From positions 1 to 64,000 of the forward strand of contig JAGHUX010000016.1 of NCBI GenBank assembly GCA_018064605.1: a DNA stretch of 64,000 nt, given 5' to 3'. The DNA comes from Candidatus Limimorpha caballi (GTDB lineage: Bacteria > Bacteroidota > Bacteroidia > Bacteroidales > F082). The position numbers were made by a program, and so were the translations under genes. The stretch's first letter is position 1, and each line of letters begins with the position of its first letter. The notes beneath the pieces are model-generated. The model did no database searches. It saw only the letters and a program-made list of their open reading frames with translations, and was not told the origin of the DNA. Shown here in pieces: positions 26,007 to 36,946 of this stretch.

Positions 26007-26765
26007 ATGGCAATAACAAAGAACGACATAAAGGAATTGCAGTCGCTGCGTCAGGCGAAAGGACGCAGGGAACTCGGAATCTTCGCCGTTGAAGGAAACA
26101 AACTCGTCGAGGAGCTTCTGAAGACAAAATTCAGAATCGACAACATCTTTGTCACCGGGCAATGGGTTGAGAAAAACGCCTCATTTGCAAAGGAAATCAC
26201 TGATTACGAAGTGATTACCGCAAAGCAGATGGAGCAGATCACCAACTTCGTGACGGCTCCTGGTATATTCGCGACAGCAGCGATCCCGTCGTTCAGGATA
26301 ACGCCGAAAGATGCCGAACACGGACTCATCCTGATGCTCGACGGCATCAACGACCCCGGCAACCTCGGCACGATCGTCCGCACCGCCGACTGGTTCGGAA
26401 TAAAGAAAATCGTCATATCCGAAGACACCTGCGACCCGTGGCAGCCGAAAGTCATACAGTCAACGATGGGGTCGATATTCAGGACACAGATTTCTGAAAC
26501 AAATATCGTTGATTTTTTAAAAGAAGTGAAAACACCCGTCTTCGGAGCCTTGATGCAGGGGAAGAACCTTTATCAGACACAAATCAAAGACAATCAAGGG
26601 GTTATCATCATCGGGAGCGAGTCGCACGGCATCAGGGAGAACGTGATGCCATACGTCAACTGTCCGATTACCATCCCGAAAGCCGATGGAAGCGAGACCG
26701 AGTCGCTGAACGCGAGCATGGCGGCGGGGATTATCATGGCGGAGGTGTTCAGGAGAAATTTATAA
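26007..26765 (+). CDS. TrmH/SpoU-family RNA 2'-O-methyltransferase
   Basis: 252 residues. The N-terminal substrate-binding domain (RRELGIFAVEGNKLVEELL) precedes a SPOUT knot with the three family motifs: LDGINDPGNLGTIVRTADWFG, IIIGSESHGI and IPKADGSETESLNASMAAGI. These enzymes methylate the 2'-OH of a ribose in rRNA or tRNA; RlmB-like 23S rRNA activity is common, but the target cannot be read from the sequence. Single gene after the L9 terminator, convergent with the next gene. Confidence 0.9.
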   Translation: MAITKNDIKELQSLRQAKGRRELGIFAVEGNKLVEELLKTKFRIDNIFVTGQWVEKNASFAKEITDYEVITAKQMEQITNFVTAPGIFATAAIPSFRITPKDAEHGLILMLDGINDPGNLGTIVRTADWFGIKKIVISEDTCDPWQPKVIQSTMGSIFRTQISETNIVDFLKEVKTPVFGALMQGKNLYQTQIKDNQGVIIIGSESHGIRENVMPYVNCPITIPKADGSETESLNASMAAGIIMAEVFRRNL

Positions 26766-26791
26766 ACATCTCACGGCCAAACTACTGCATT

Positions 26792-28630
26792 TCACAGAAC
26801 GTCTTTCAACGTTATCAGGTCTTTGATGTCGGTCTTGCCGGGCTGCCATGTCCTCACATGGATGATCGGCAGTTCTTCACGTAGGTCAACCATGAGGAAG
26901 AGATAGCCCTCATCATTGTAAGTATCTGAATGATAATACTGTTTGACCTGGACGCCGAACACTTCCTCGTCTTCACCGGCGGCGCGGCGCACATCAATGT
27001 CGGTGAAATGAATGTTGATGTAGTTCTTGTTCCTGAACTGTCGCCCCAGATCTTGAAGATACTGCGCCTTCGTTTTTTTTGTGCGTTCAACCTTTGTGTT
27101 GTTGCCGTAAAGCACCCCGTCTTGTGTAACAGGCTTGCTTTCAACGACATGACCCACGATTATCAATGCGTCGTCGGAGAAGATCTTGTCGAGATATTCA
27201 AGCTGTTTGAACGCGTAGGCTGTCTGGTAATCCTCAAGGAAATTTATCAACACAAGTCGCGAGTCAATCTTCCAGTTCTCGTTGTCCAAAATGCCATTTT
27301 CGGCGGTGTCCGAAAGCCGGAACGCTATCGAAGTCACCTTTTTCGTCTCTTTGTCGAAACGGAAAACGACATCACGGGTGAACGACATATTGTTGAAGCC
27401 GAACTTCATGGGAAGGCACCGGCATATCACTTCGCCGTTGAAAGCCAGCAACTTATAATCCGGCGTGCCGATGATTGAAGCTTTGCCGTAGCCCTTCAGC
27501 TTCATGAGGGACTCATAGCCTTCAGGCGAGAAAAGGTGACGCACCGACTCATATTCACCGAGGCGGATGGCGTTTTCTATCAGCTTCATATTTTTCAGAT
27601 AAGCATCATCGCCGACCATATATTTCTCAACGGAATCGCCGTTGCCGCCGTCAGTCTTGACAATCGGAGCTTCTTCAGGCACTTCATCTTTCGGACGGTT
27701 CTTGCCGCGGCTGTTGATGGTCTTGCCGGTCTTGCTGAAACCCACCTTCTTGCGCAGAAACTTAATCATGGCGTATGCCGCCGGCTCTTCAAACTCCACA
27801 TCGTCATACGACATGTCTATCTCAACGTCAATGTCTTTGACAACATCTTCATTTTTAAACAGTTCCACCTCCGCCCTTCCGTTCGACACGTTGCACGTCT
27901 GGTTGAAACGACCGTTGTTGTATTTGAAAGTCATGTTGCTGATTTTGATGCCTGTCGTCGTCGAGACATCAAGTTCAGCGATGACCTTGTCGTCGGTCTC
28001 TTTCCAGTTTTTGACAATGAACCTCACCAAACTGAGTATCCCTTCGTCGCCGTCGATCTTGTTCGAGAGCCATTTCACCATCTTCACCTCATGCGAAGTC
28101 TCTTCATCAGTGACAGTCAAATCGTTGCCGTCCGGATGGGAGCAGCAGAGCATCATGGCGATGTAGTAATAGCGCAGGGCGTCGCCCACGTTTTCCTTGT
28201 CCATCGCGGCGTCGGCCACGCGTATGTAATAGTCGATGTCGTTTTTCCTTTCGGCGCACGCCTCGCGGAACGAGGCCTTGCTGACGTATGCGAAGACACT
28301 GTTGGCCTCGCCAGACTTCAGTGTCAGGTATTGTATGTTTTGCTCGACGAAAGGCTTGAACGTCTCGAAGACGCAGTTCAGCAGGCGTGTGTTGTCGCTG
28401 CCGATTGTCGCGATGTTCGACTTATAATTTTTCTTGACGCTTTCAAGCAGACCAGTAACGGCGTCGTCTTCAGCATCTTCAATAGTCTCAAAATCATCTG
28501 CACCTTGATACCAATAATAGCATGTATCTTTCTTGATTCGTTCAGATTCAGCGACATTCGATTTAAACACCTGCGAAAACGAGACAACTGAGATGCTCAA
28601 CATCACCAACAAAATCAATAATTTTCTCAT
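26792..28630 (-). CDS. Secreted protein of unknown function, LPP20-like N-terminus
   Basis: 612 residues with a signal peptide (MRKLLILLVMLSISVVSFSQ). Residues 35-170 (YWYQGADDFETIEDAEDDAVTGL ... ) resemble the LPP20 type of periplasmic domain seen in several Bacteroidota envelope proteins. A Lys/Pro-rich linker near 320 leads to a C-terminal half with a pattern compatible with an NTF2-like domain (LVLINFLEDYQTAYAFKQLEYLDKIFSDDALI). I do not recognise the whole. Ends 27 bases from the end of the convergent methyltransferase gene. Function unknown. Confidence 0.7.
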   Translation of the reverse strand: MRKLLILLVMLSISVVSFSQVFKSNVAESERIKKDTCYYWYQGADDFETIEDAEDDAVTGLLESVKKNYKSNIATIGSDNTRLLNCVFETFKPFVEQNIQYLTLKSGEANSVFAYVSKASFREACAERKNDIDYYIRVADAAMDKENVGDALRYYYIAMMLCCSHPDGNDLTVTDEETSHEVKMVKWLSNKIDGDEGILSLVRFIVKNWKETDDKVIAELDVSTTTGIKISNMTFKYNNGRFNQTCNVSNGRAEVELFKNEDVVKDIDVEIDMSYDDVEFEEPAAYAMIKFLRKKVGFSKTGKTINSRGKNRPKDEVPEEAPIVKTDGGNGDSVEKYMVGDDAYLKNMKLIENAIRLGEYESVRHLFSPEGYESLMKLKGYGKASIIGTPDYKLLAFNGEVICRCLPMKFGFNNMSFTRDVVFRFDKETKKVTSIAFRLSDTAENGILDNENWKIDSRLVLINFLEDYQTAYAFKQLEYLDKIFSDDALIIVGHVVESKPVTQDGVLYGNNTKVERTKKTKAQYLQDLGRQFRNKNYINIHFTDIDVRRAAGEDEEVFGVQVKQYYHSDTYNDEGYLFLMVDLREELPIIHVRTWQPGKTDIKDLITLKDVL

Positions 28631-28670
28631 AAGATAATTTTCTGCAATAATGTTTGATTATTTTAAAAAC

Positions 28671-29711
28671 CTACAAACCGCGAATGACTTCAACAGGCAG
28701 CGTGGTCATTTCTGCGATGTCATCGACAGACAGCCCTGCTTTTTTCAATGCCTTTGCAGAAGCCATAAGAGCCTGGTTCTTTTCATCTATTTGCGAGTCC
28801 TTCTCGCTTATCTGAGCGTCCTTCTCATTTATCTGAGCGTCCTTCTCGCTTATCTGAGCGTCCTTCTCGCTTATTTGAGCTTCCTTCTCGCTTATTTGAG
28901 CTTCCTTCTCACTAACCCGCAAATCAAGCTCTCTTATCTTTTCATCTCTCGCCATGATTGCAGTATCTCTGTCTTCTATTGCCATGAAATATTCCTCCTC
29001 GACATTCATGTCCTGACGGACCTTTGAATTTGAGGCGGCGGCCAGCAGACGATGCACGATGCGCTCCATGTCGGCATCACCGCTGAAGGAGTCGTCTTCA
29101 ATGTTAAGCACCTGCGCATTTCTCTTGTCCTTATTGCTCTGGTCAAAAATAGACAGAACCTCCTCCAGCCTGTTGTTCTTCTGACCTCTCAACAACGGTA
29201 TCTGAACTATGATGCTGTCGTGCACGAGACTCTCCACGAACGGATCCGGGAGGCCTTTCGTCACCTCATTGCCGTAATAATCAAACGACTTGTGGCGCAC
29301 GTACAGTATCGGCTCCTCGATGTCGCCGACACGGTGGCCGAGCAGATACACCGTCACCATCGGGATGCCATGGCTGTCGCCCTTGTCGTCTCTCAACATG
29401 TTGTCGGCACTTGCATACTGCGTGCCGAGATATTGGCGAAACCGCAGCGTCTCCGTCTCAAGCCATGTCTTCTGCAACTCTATCAGTACCAACTTGTAAC
29501 TGCCGTCATCCTGAAGCACCTGCGCCCCAAAGTCAATCCTGAACATCGAAATCTTGTCACGGTTCCCGTTGGTGTATTCGTGTTTTCTCACCTCCACCGA
29601 CTTCACCTCACGCTGCAACAATGCGGATATGAGAGTCTTCACAATGCGCTCGTCTTCCAGCAAGAACTTGAAAACCGAGTCATAAATTGGATTTGCAACA
29701 CTGATAATCAT
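28671..29711 (-). CDS. Rpn/PD-(D/E)XK nuclease-family protein with a seven-residue repeat tail
   Basis: 346 residues. The first 230 match the Bacteroidota Rpn / PD-(D/E)XK nuclease-family transposase group: ANPIYDSVFKFLLEDERI, then the nuclease core FRIDFGAQVLQDDGSYKLVLIELQKTW (D ... ELQK). These proteins are probably DNA endonucleases linked to recombination. Residues about 260-320 form a coiled coil made of near-perfect heptads (QISEKDA), encoded by 21-base units. The tail ends with a helix-turn-helix-like ALKKAGLSVDDIAEMTTLPVEVI. The heptad array is discussed as a finding. Confidence 0.85.
   Translation of the reverse strand: MIISVANPIYDSVFKFLLEDERIVKTLISALLQREVKSVEVRKHEYTNGNRDKISMFRIDFGAQVLQDDGSYKLVLIELQKTWLETETLRFRQYLGTQYASADNMLRDDKGDSHGIPMVTVYLLGHRVGDIEEPILYVRHKSFDYYGNEVTKGLPDPFVESLVHDSIIVQIPLLRGQKNNRLEEVLSIFDQSNKDKRNAQVLNIEDDSFSGDADMERIVHRLLAAASNSKVRQDMNVEEEYFMAIEDRDTAIMARDEKIRELDLRVSEKEAQISEKEAQISEKDAQISEKDAQINEKDAQISEKDSQIDEKNQALMASAKALKKAGLSVDDIAEMTTLPVEVIRGL
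28780..28905 (-). repeat. 21-bp tandem repeat array (six units) inside the Rpn gene
   Basis: Six consecutive 21-base units of the type TTCTCGCTTATCTGAGCGTC, several identical or one to three bases apart, encode QISEKDA / QISEKEA heptads. Each unit keeps the frame, so gain or loss of units would change only the coiled-coil length. A more diverged unit lies on the far side at 28906. Confidence 0.92.
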
Positions 29712-29730
29712 AATGTTTTATTTTTGCCTG

Positions 29731-29738
29731 CAAAGTTA
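29731..29738 (-). promoter_or_regulatory. Putative -7 element (TAACTTTG) for the Rpn gene
   Basis: Minus-strand TAACTTTG, 19 bases before the start codon at 29711. Confidence 0.5.
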
Positions 29739-29777
29739 TATATTTTCCGTGAAATCTGATGGTAATTGATGAAAAAA

Positions 29778-29940
29778 TTTTCACCACGAATTTCACGAAT
29801 GACACGAAGGATTTTTATTTCCTTTTGCCTTCGTTCAGACGCGCTGCGGCGCGTCTCTACGTCCGGACAACGACAGCCATTAGCCGTTGACTCTTGACCT
29901 TCGACCCTTGACCCTTGACTCTTGACCCTTGACAATAAAT
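29778..29940 (+). repeat. Intergenic dispersed repeats: CACGAATTTCACGAATG, a GACGCGC palindrome and CTTGACCCTTGAC units
   Basis: The 297-base gap between the Rpn gene and the RelBE-like pair holds three kinds of repeats: CACGAATTTCACGAATG as at 54345-54430; a perfect eight-base palindrome AGACGCGC-TGCG-GCGCGTCT at 29837-29856; and tandem CTTGACC(C/T)TTGAC units at 29890-29935. Part of the palindrome (TTCGTTCAGACGCG) recurs at 30583, on the other side of the toxin-antitoxin pair. Confidence 0.75.
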
Positions 29941-29980
29941 TAATTTTCCGAAAAAAACATCTGATTCAAAATATTATGTG

Positions 29981-29988
29981 TATTTTTG
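29981..29988 (+). promoter_or_regulatory. Putative -7 element (TATTTTTG) for the RelBE-like pair
   Basis: TATTTTTG lies 20 bases before the GTG start at 30009. Confidence 0.5.
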
Positions 29989-30008
29989 CAACCATAAAAT
30001 AAATTGCC

Positions 30009-30242
30009 GTGGAAACATATCAGATAACATTGAACACATCAACATTGTCGGGCAGGGTGCTGATAAAGTACCTGCGCTCGCTGCCTGACGTAAAGGTGGC
30101 AAAAATGAAAGTGGCTTCTTCTACTTCAAAAAAGGAAGCAATTTTAAAAGAAATGGAAGCGGCGGCAAGAGAAGCCAAAGAAATGTCGTCGAAAGAACAC
30201 AAGACATACACCGCAGAGGAACTCGTGAAATCCTTGCTATGA
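30009..30242 (+). CDS. Small antitoxin-like protein upstream of a RelE-type toxin
   Basis: 77 residues from a GTG start. The N-terminal segment METYQITLNTSTLSGRVLIKYLRSLP is followed by a basic linker and the acidic tail YTAEELVKSLL, which would wrap the toxin. It matches a second, partly decayed pair at 45799-46220 (NITINERTAFGRDLIQRLSAM ... TYTIEELLESL), which supports its being a real family. The stop overlaps the next start as ATGA, so translation is coupled. Confidence 0.75.
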   Translation: METYQITLNTSTLSGRVLIKYLRSLPDVKVAKMKVASSTSKKEAILKEMEAAAREAKEMSSKEHKTYTAEELVKSLL

Positions 30243-30568
30243 TAAAGTTCTCTTACACAACGGTTTTCAACAAAAACATCAAACAACTCGGAAAGAAATA
30301 CCCGTCGTTGGCTGATGACCTGCTGGCTCTTGCAAATTCATTATCAGAGAATCCCGACCAAGGCGTGCAACTTGCCGACAACTACAGGAAGATAAGAATG
30401 TCAATCAAGTCAAAAGGGAAGGGCAAGCGCGGCGGAGCGAGAGTCATAACTTTCAACTGCCTTGTTGCGAAGAACGATGGTGAAATCACTTTCGTGACAA
30501 TATACGACAAAAGCGACATCGAGAACATAAGCCTTGAGGAAATAAAGAAGGTACACAACATTTCGTAA
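30239..30568 (+). CDS. RelE/ParE-superfamily toxin
   Basis: 109 residues. The layout fits RelE-type ribosome-dependent RNases: an N-terminal strand (IKFSYTTVFNKNIKQLGKKYPSL), helices with LSENPDQGVQLADNYRKIRMSI, the basic turn KGKGKRGGARVITF and the closing strand GEITFVTIYDKSDIENIS. The conserved basic residues needed for catalysis appear to be present, and the frame is intact. The toxin overlaps its antitoxin by four bases. Confidence 0.85.
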   Translation: MIKFSYTTVFNKNIKQLGKKYPSLADDLLALANSLSENPDQGVQLADNYRKIRMSIKSKGKGKRGGARVITFNCLVAKNDGEITFVTIYDKSDIENISLEEIKKVHNIS

Positions 30569-30649
30569 GGTGTCTACAACATTTCGTTCAGACGCGGCGC
30601 AGTGTGGGGCGAGGAATACATGGCAGGGAAAACAAACCCTCGTGCGCCA

Positions 30650-30765
30650 GACAACTCCACTCTCCACTCTCAACTCCCAACTCTCAACTCTCCAAACTAA
30701 AAACTAAAGACTAAAGACTAAAAACTAAAGACTAAAGACTAAAAACTAAAGACTGAAACGCCGCC
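30650..30765 (+). repeat. Simple tandem repeats (CAACTCTC and ACTAAAGACTAAAA units)
   Basis: Between the toxin gene and the FISUMP-type lipoprotein there is a run of CTC/AACTC units followed by about eight ACTAAA(A/G) units. The rest of the 30569-30847 gap is GC-rich and has no visible gene. Confidence 0.8.
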
Positions 30766-30847
30766 GGCTTGGTAGCCCGCCTGAGGGCGGGCGCCGTCGC
30801 CCCGCTGCCACTTTGCAGCACGTTTGCACGTCTCCCGCCGACATAGG

Positions 30848-32107
30848 TCATTTCTGGAAAGGGCAGACTGGCCGGACCGATTGCCCATAGAAACGGTAGT
30901 CGTAGCGCATGCCCACGTCGCCGGAATAGAAGTACAAGTCGTACGCGTCGCCCGGGTAGGCGGTGCGGAGCGAACTCGACCAGTAGTGGCCGTAGGAACC
31001 TGCAAGGGAGGGGCCGCCGTCATAGCTCTTATAGCCGGCGGCCGGCAGGAATATGCTCGTGCCGGTAGAACCTGTGACGCGATAGCCGTTCTTTCCGTCC
31101 TGAGTCGTCCATGTCCACGTGCAGTCGGTCAATTCATGCATCTCATCGTATGTCGGCATGCGCCACGCACCGCCCCAGTTCGCACGGGCAGCATCGTCTG
31201 CCAGTTCGAGAACCCTCTTGTTGTCACTCGTGCAATATTTGGTGAAGGTGGTTTCCGAACCGTTCCACCACTTGTAGGCACTCAAGTCGTACGTACTCTT
31301 TGTTGTGGTCTCGCCCCAGGCGAAGTACCAGCCGTAGTCCTCTGGGCTGCTTGCGCCTACGTTGCATGTTGCCCACAGCGTGCCGCTCGGGAGGCCGAGG
31401 TCAACGTATGCGTGGCCATTGATTTCGCCGCCACCACCGCTCAGCGTGGTGAAGCTCTTCTGCTCGCCGTAGCCTGTGCCGCTGCTGTTGGTGGCGTACG
31501 CACGAATATAGTACGTAGTATTTGCCCAAAGCTCCGTGGTGCTGCTTGTAAAACTGCCTGTCCCGCTGCCGTTAGTGGTATGCGAGTTGGAGATCAACGG
31601 ATTCGGCGACGTGCTCCAGCACACGCCTCGGGCTGTCACGGTGGCTCCGCCGTCAGATGTCACATTACCGCCACAGGTGGCAGTGAACCGAGTGATATTC
31701 GAAACGGAAGACGTGGTGACAGTCGGTACAGACACACGCGATGTGATGAAAATTTTCTGTTCGCCGTAACTCGTGCCTTTGCTGTCGGTAGCATACGCAC
31801 GAACATAGTACGTAGTATTTGTCCAAAGCCCCGTAATGCTGCTCGTGAAACTGCCCATCCCGCTGCCGTCAGTGGTGTGCGAGTCGGAAACAGTCGGATT
31901 CGACGATCTACTCCAGCACACGCCGCGTTCGTCACAGTCGGCACCGACGTATGCACTCACGACAGCACTGGAAGCAGTTATTTCAGTAACCTCATTCGTT
32001 TTTATATTCACAAACTTACCACTCGGCATTTCCATGTCCTTCTTGCAGGATGCCATCATAAGAACTATGAGGCCTATTATCGACATTTTCGCTATTATCG
32101 TTTTCAT
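30848..32107 (-). CDS. Lipoprotein with FN3-like repeats and a FISUMP/DUF1566-type C-terminal domain
   Basis: 419 residues with a lipoprotein signal (MKTIIAKMSIIGLIVLMMASCKKD; M8 is an alternative start). Two FN3-like repeats of about 95 residues follow, each containing ERGVCWS or ARGVCWS, TNGSGTGSFTSS and TTYY(V/I)RAYAT. The last 190 residues (GHAYVDLGLPSGTLWATCNVGA ... YWSSSLRTAYPGDAYDLYFYSG ... SVRPVC) are the domain called Fibrobacter succinogenes major paralogous domain or DUF1566, thought to adopt a C-type-lectin-like fold. Probably surface-exposed; ligand unknown. Confidence 0.85.
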   Translation of the reverse strand: MKTIIAKMSIIGLIVLMMASCKKDMEMPSGKFVNIKTNEVTEITASSAVVSAYVGADCDERGVCWSRSSNPTVSDSHTTDGSGMGSFTSSITGLWTNTTYYVRAYATDSKGTSYGEQKIFITSRVSVPTVTTSSVSNITRFTATCGGNVTSDGGATVTARGVCWSTSPNPLISNSHTTNGSGTGSFTSSTTELWANTTYYIRAYATNSSGTGYGEQKSFTTLSGGGGEINGHAYVDLGLPSGTLWATCNVGASSPEDYGWYFAWGETTTKSTYDLSAYKWWNGSETTFTKYCTSDNKRVLELADDAARANWGGAWRMPTYDEMHELTDCTWTWTTQDGKNGYRVTGSTGTSIFLPAAGYKSYDGGPSLAGSYGHYWSSSLRTAYPGDAYDLYFYSGDVGMRYDYRFYGQSVRPVCPFQK

Positions 32108-32117
32108 AATGTATTTT

Positions 32118-34175
<2,058 letters not shown>

Positions 34176-34191
34176 TGTGAGAATTTTGCTG

Positions 34192-34199
34192 CAAAGATA
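34192..34199 (-). promoter_or_regulatory. Putative -7 element (TATCTTTG) for the PEGA protein
   Basis: Minus-strand TATCTTTG, 16 bases before the start codon at 34175. Confidence 0.55.
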
Positions 34200-34244
34200 A
34201 TGGGAAAACTGAACCTATCGGAAAAACATTTATGTATTTAAAAA

Positions 34245-36929
34245 TCAAGGGATTCGGTGAAGCACCTTCACAATCTGCTCGCCGAGGCCTATTGTGTAGC
34301 CCTGAAGCACGAACACCACCTCGTTGTTCGAGTTGGCGATGAGAAATATCGGGAGGCTCCTGTTTTGAAGTTTCATGTTGGAAACGGCTTCGGAGAGCAT
34401 CGTCCCGTCGTCAATCCCGAAGGTGATATTTGACGGCAAGTCGTTGAAACTCTTCATCTTGAAATTGTCGAGGCCTTCTTCATCCTGGAAAACGAAAATC
34501 ATGCTTCCACCCCACTCCTCGAATTCGTCTTTCAAGATTGAGATGTCCTGCATGGCGTGCGTTGTCGGCTCGCTGCCGCCGTCAAGGATGCCGAGGACGT
34601 AGAAACTGCGTCCCGCAATCTGGAGCAGGCTCCTGTCCTCTTGTGAATCAACAGGCATGAAACGGTTTTCGGAATTGAAGTTCCCGATAATCTGCACGCC
34701 GTCAACAGGCTCGCGCATGACGAGTCCGACCGTCGTGGTCTTTCCGCCTTCGATGTTGAAGAAGACGTTGTGGTTCAACACGCTGCCGTCGGCCAATCGT
34801 GTGCCGGAAATCATCACATAATAACCCGCGTCGAGTTCGAGGCCGCCGTCGGCCATCAGTTGCGAATACAGCAACCCGACATCCATGCCGGGGTCCCTGT
34901 CGTCGTAAGCCAGCAGGTCGAAGGTGTTGCCGTTGAATTTCTTAATCGTGAAATGCGAGTAATATCTCGGGTCGGGCATGTTTTGCATCGGCGAATATTC
35001 AATCACCAACGTGCCTTTCTCGGCTGTCGGCTGTTCTTCCTTCGCTTCAAAGTCAACATCAACCCATTGGTTTTCAAAATACTGAACCTTTCCCGTGACG
35101 GGGTCGATCCTCGACGGGATGCCTGCGCTGCGTGCCATCGCCACGAAGAAGATGTCGCGGGAATGCGAGTCGGCGACGCGCGACTTCAGCACGCCGGTCG
35201 GAAGCATCGGGATGCTGCGGACGTTCAGGTCATCGCGGATCTCGATGTTGTTTTTCACCCAATCGACAATCAGCTGGGGATTTGCGCGGTAATAGTTCAT
35301 CGAGACGAGTTCTGCGACAGCGCCTTCCGGGAGGTCGGCGGCACCGCTCAACTGATACATAAGTTGTTGTTTATAAGCTCCTAACATCTCATTCGAGACG
35401 CGCGGATTATAAACGTATGCGTTGAACATCTCGTCCGTCAGGCCGCAGTTGTCAGCAATCAGGGAACGCTGCGAGAAATTGTCTTTCAAGACATCGAGCG
35501 ACACATCACGAAGGTCTTTGTCGCTTATCACCTTCAGCAAGTCCCAAGCGTACCGCTCACCGCCGAATGTTCTCGAATAATCAACGAAATTCTTGATTGT
35601 CTGGTAGTTGCCCCAAGTCTTCGACATTATTTCCTTGTCGTAGTCACCTTCATTCTGGGCTTCGACGCACTTGGCGACATAGGCGTTCCTTATCGAATCT
35701 TCATAAACGCCACGGCGGTTGTTCTCATCGCGCATCTCCTTCGAGACCTCAGGAATACGTGCTTTCTCCGCAGGCGGAACGATGTCGAAAGCCTCTTCAT
35801 AATCAACATTTGCCGCCTGTTTGATTGTGATTGTCACGTCATCGACATCGCCGATTTTCACGACTTCATAGCCATACTTCCCATCTTTCGAAGCATAGAT
35901 CATCATGGTTCCGAGGCCGGCGGTCATCCACGTTTCGCCTTTTTCGTCAGTCGTCTTTGAAGCGACGGTGCAGAACTCGGCGTAGTTGTAAATCTTGAAA
36001 TCCACTTTCGCGCCGGCTACCGCATCGCCTTCATCATCAGCAACTTTGACATTCAGTTTAGCTGTCTCGGCGTAATTATAAACGACATTGATTTCAGTAT
36101 GATTTGATGTTCGCTCAATGACTTCCTCGGGGCCGTAATATCTCCCGAACACTCTTGTATGGAGCAGCAGGCATCGTGACGCGGGTGCGTTGAACCAGCC
36201 CAGGTCGAGCACCGGTTCCGGCTCGCAGGCGCCGAGGAAATGCCACTCGCCGTCAACCCAGGCCTCGACCCATGCGTGGTTGTCGTCGCAATGCGCCCAG
36301 CGCGGCGTATAGACCTGCCTTGCCGGGATGCACACTGAACGCAATGCAGCAACCAGAAACGTCGATTCCTCGCCGCAGCGTCCCCACGAGGTCTTCACTG
36401 TCGCCAGCGGAGAGCTTGTGCGCGAGTCGGAGCCTTTGTAGTTGGCCTTCTCATGGCACCAATGATTCACCTCAAGGACCGCGTCGCTCATCGACAGGTT
36501 TTTCACCCTGTCTTTCAACTCCTCATAGAACACAAAACGCGAGTCGTCGAGGTTCTCGTTGTTGATCCTCACCGGCACCACGAAGTGATTGAACTCACGT
36601 TCAGGCACTTGTGCGCCCCACGGCATCTCCTCCTTCGCCCTGAACGAAGCGTTGATGTTAGCGCGGAAATAATCGCCGCCGTAATCCGTGACGTCGCACA
36701 GAGGCATGTAGGCGTACAGAAACTCCAACGCCTCGCGCTCTTTTCCGGCAAGGTCTTCATTGAAAACGGCAAACAAACCGCCGTCCGGCATCGCTGCCAT
36801 CTTCTCCTGAAGATCGCGCTGAACGTCAGCACGTTGCGATTTGTCAGAAATGAAATGCTGTTCTTTTGAACATGATGTCACGAAAAAGACCGCGACAATT
36901 AATGTGATGATTTTCTTGATGTGTTTCAT
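34245..36929 (-). CDS. Transglutaminase-like lipoprotein with thioredoxin-like C-terminus
   Basis: 894 residues from the ATG at 36929, chosen because it starts a lipoprotein signal ending FVTSCSKEQ; the track start lies 18 codons upstream. Residues about 180-260 have the transglutaminase core: WGRCGEESTFLVAALRS with the catalytic Cys, and CDDNHAWVEAWVDGEWH with the His. A second, degenerate transglutaminase-like segment follows (SRDIFFVAMARSAGIPSRID), and the last 130 residues resemble a thioredoxin-fold protein (IVQKGYT-like end FVLQGYTIGLGEQIV) without a CxxC. Similar proteins are common in Bacteroides; they may act as periplasmic or surface peptidases or cross-linkers. Substrate unknown. 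Confidence 0.8.
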   Translation of the reverse strand: MKHIKKIITLIVAVFFVTSCSKEQHFISDKSQRADVQRDLQEKMAAMPDGGLFAVFNEDLAGKEREALEFLYAYMPLCDVTDYGGDYFRANINASFRAKEEMPWGAQVPEREFNHFVVPVRINNENLDDSRFVFYEELKDRVKNLSMSDAVLEVNHWCHEKANYKGSDSRTSSPLATVKTSWGRCGEESTFLVAALRSVCIPARQVYTPRWAHCDDNHAWVEAWVDGEWHFLGACEPEPVLDLGWFNAPASRCLLLHTRVFGRYYGPEEVIERTSNHTEINVVYNYAETAKLNVKVADDEGDAVAGAKVDFKIYNYAEFCTVASKTTDEKGETWMTAGLGTMMIYASKDGKYGYEVVKIGDVDDVTITIKQAANVDYEEAFDIVPPAEKARIPEVSKEMRDENNRRGVYEDSIRNAYVAKCVEAQNEGDYDKEIMSKTWGNYQTIKNFVDYSRTFGGERYAWDLLKVISDKDLRDVSLDVLKDNFSQRSLIADNCGLTDEMFNAYVYNPRVSNEMLGAYKQQLMYQLSGAADLPEGAVAELVSMNYYRANPQLIVDWVKNNIEIRDDLNVRSIPMLPTGVLKSRVADSHSRDIFFVAMARSAGIPSRIDPVTGKVQYFENQWVDVDFEAKEEQPTAEKGTLVIEYSPMQNMPDPRYYSHFTIKKFNGNTFDLLAYDDRDPGMDVGLLYSQLMADGGLELDAGYYVMISGTRLADGSVLNHNVFFNIEGGKTTTVGLVMREPVDGVQIIGNFNSENRFMPVDSQEDRSLLQIAGRSFYVLGILDGGSEPTTHAMQDISILKDEFEEWGGSMIFVFQDEEGLDNFKMKSFNDLPSNITFGIDDGTMLSEAVSNMKLQNRSLPIFLIANSNNEVVFVLQGYTIGLGEQIVKVLHRIP

Positions 36930-36946
36930 GTTTTCTCGATTTATAT

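Noticed and set aside
27536-28591. 351-residue plus-strand ORF
   Set aside because: Antisense to the secreted LPP20-like protein; no signal, no domain, low complexity typical of a reverse frame.
28780-28905. Possible CRISPR array
   Set aside because: The 21-base units are contiguous, without spacers, and lie in frame inside a coding gene.
8543-32107. Diversity-generating retroelement (Avd-like IVP protein plus a C-type-lectin-like FISUMP protein)
   Set aside because: No reverse transcriptase and no template/variable repeat pair were seen, and the two genes are 22 kb apart.
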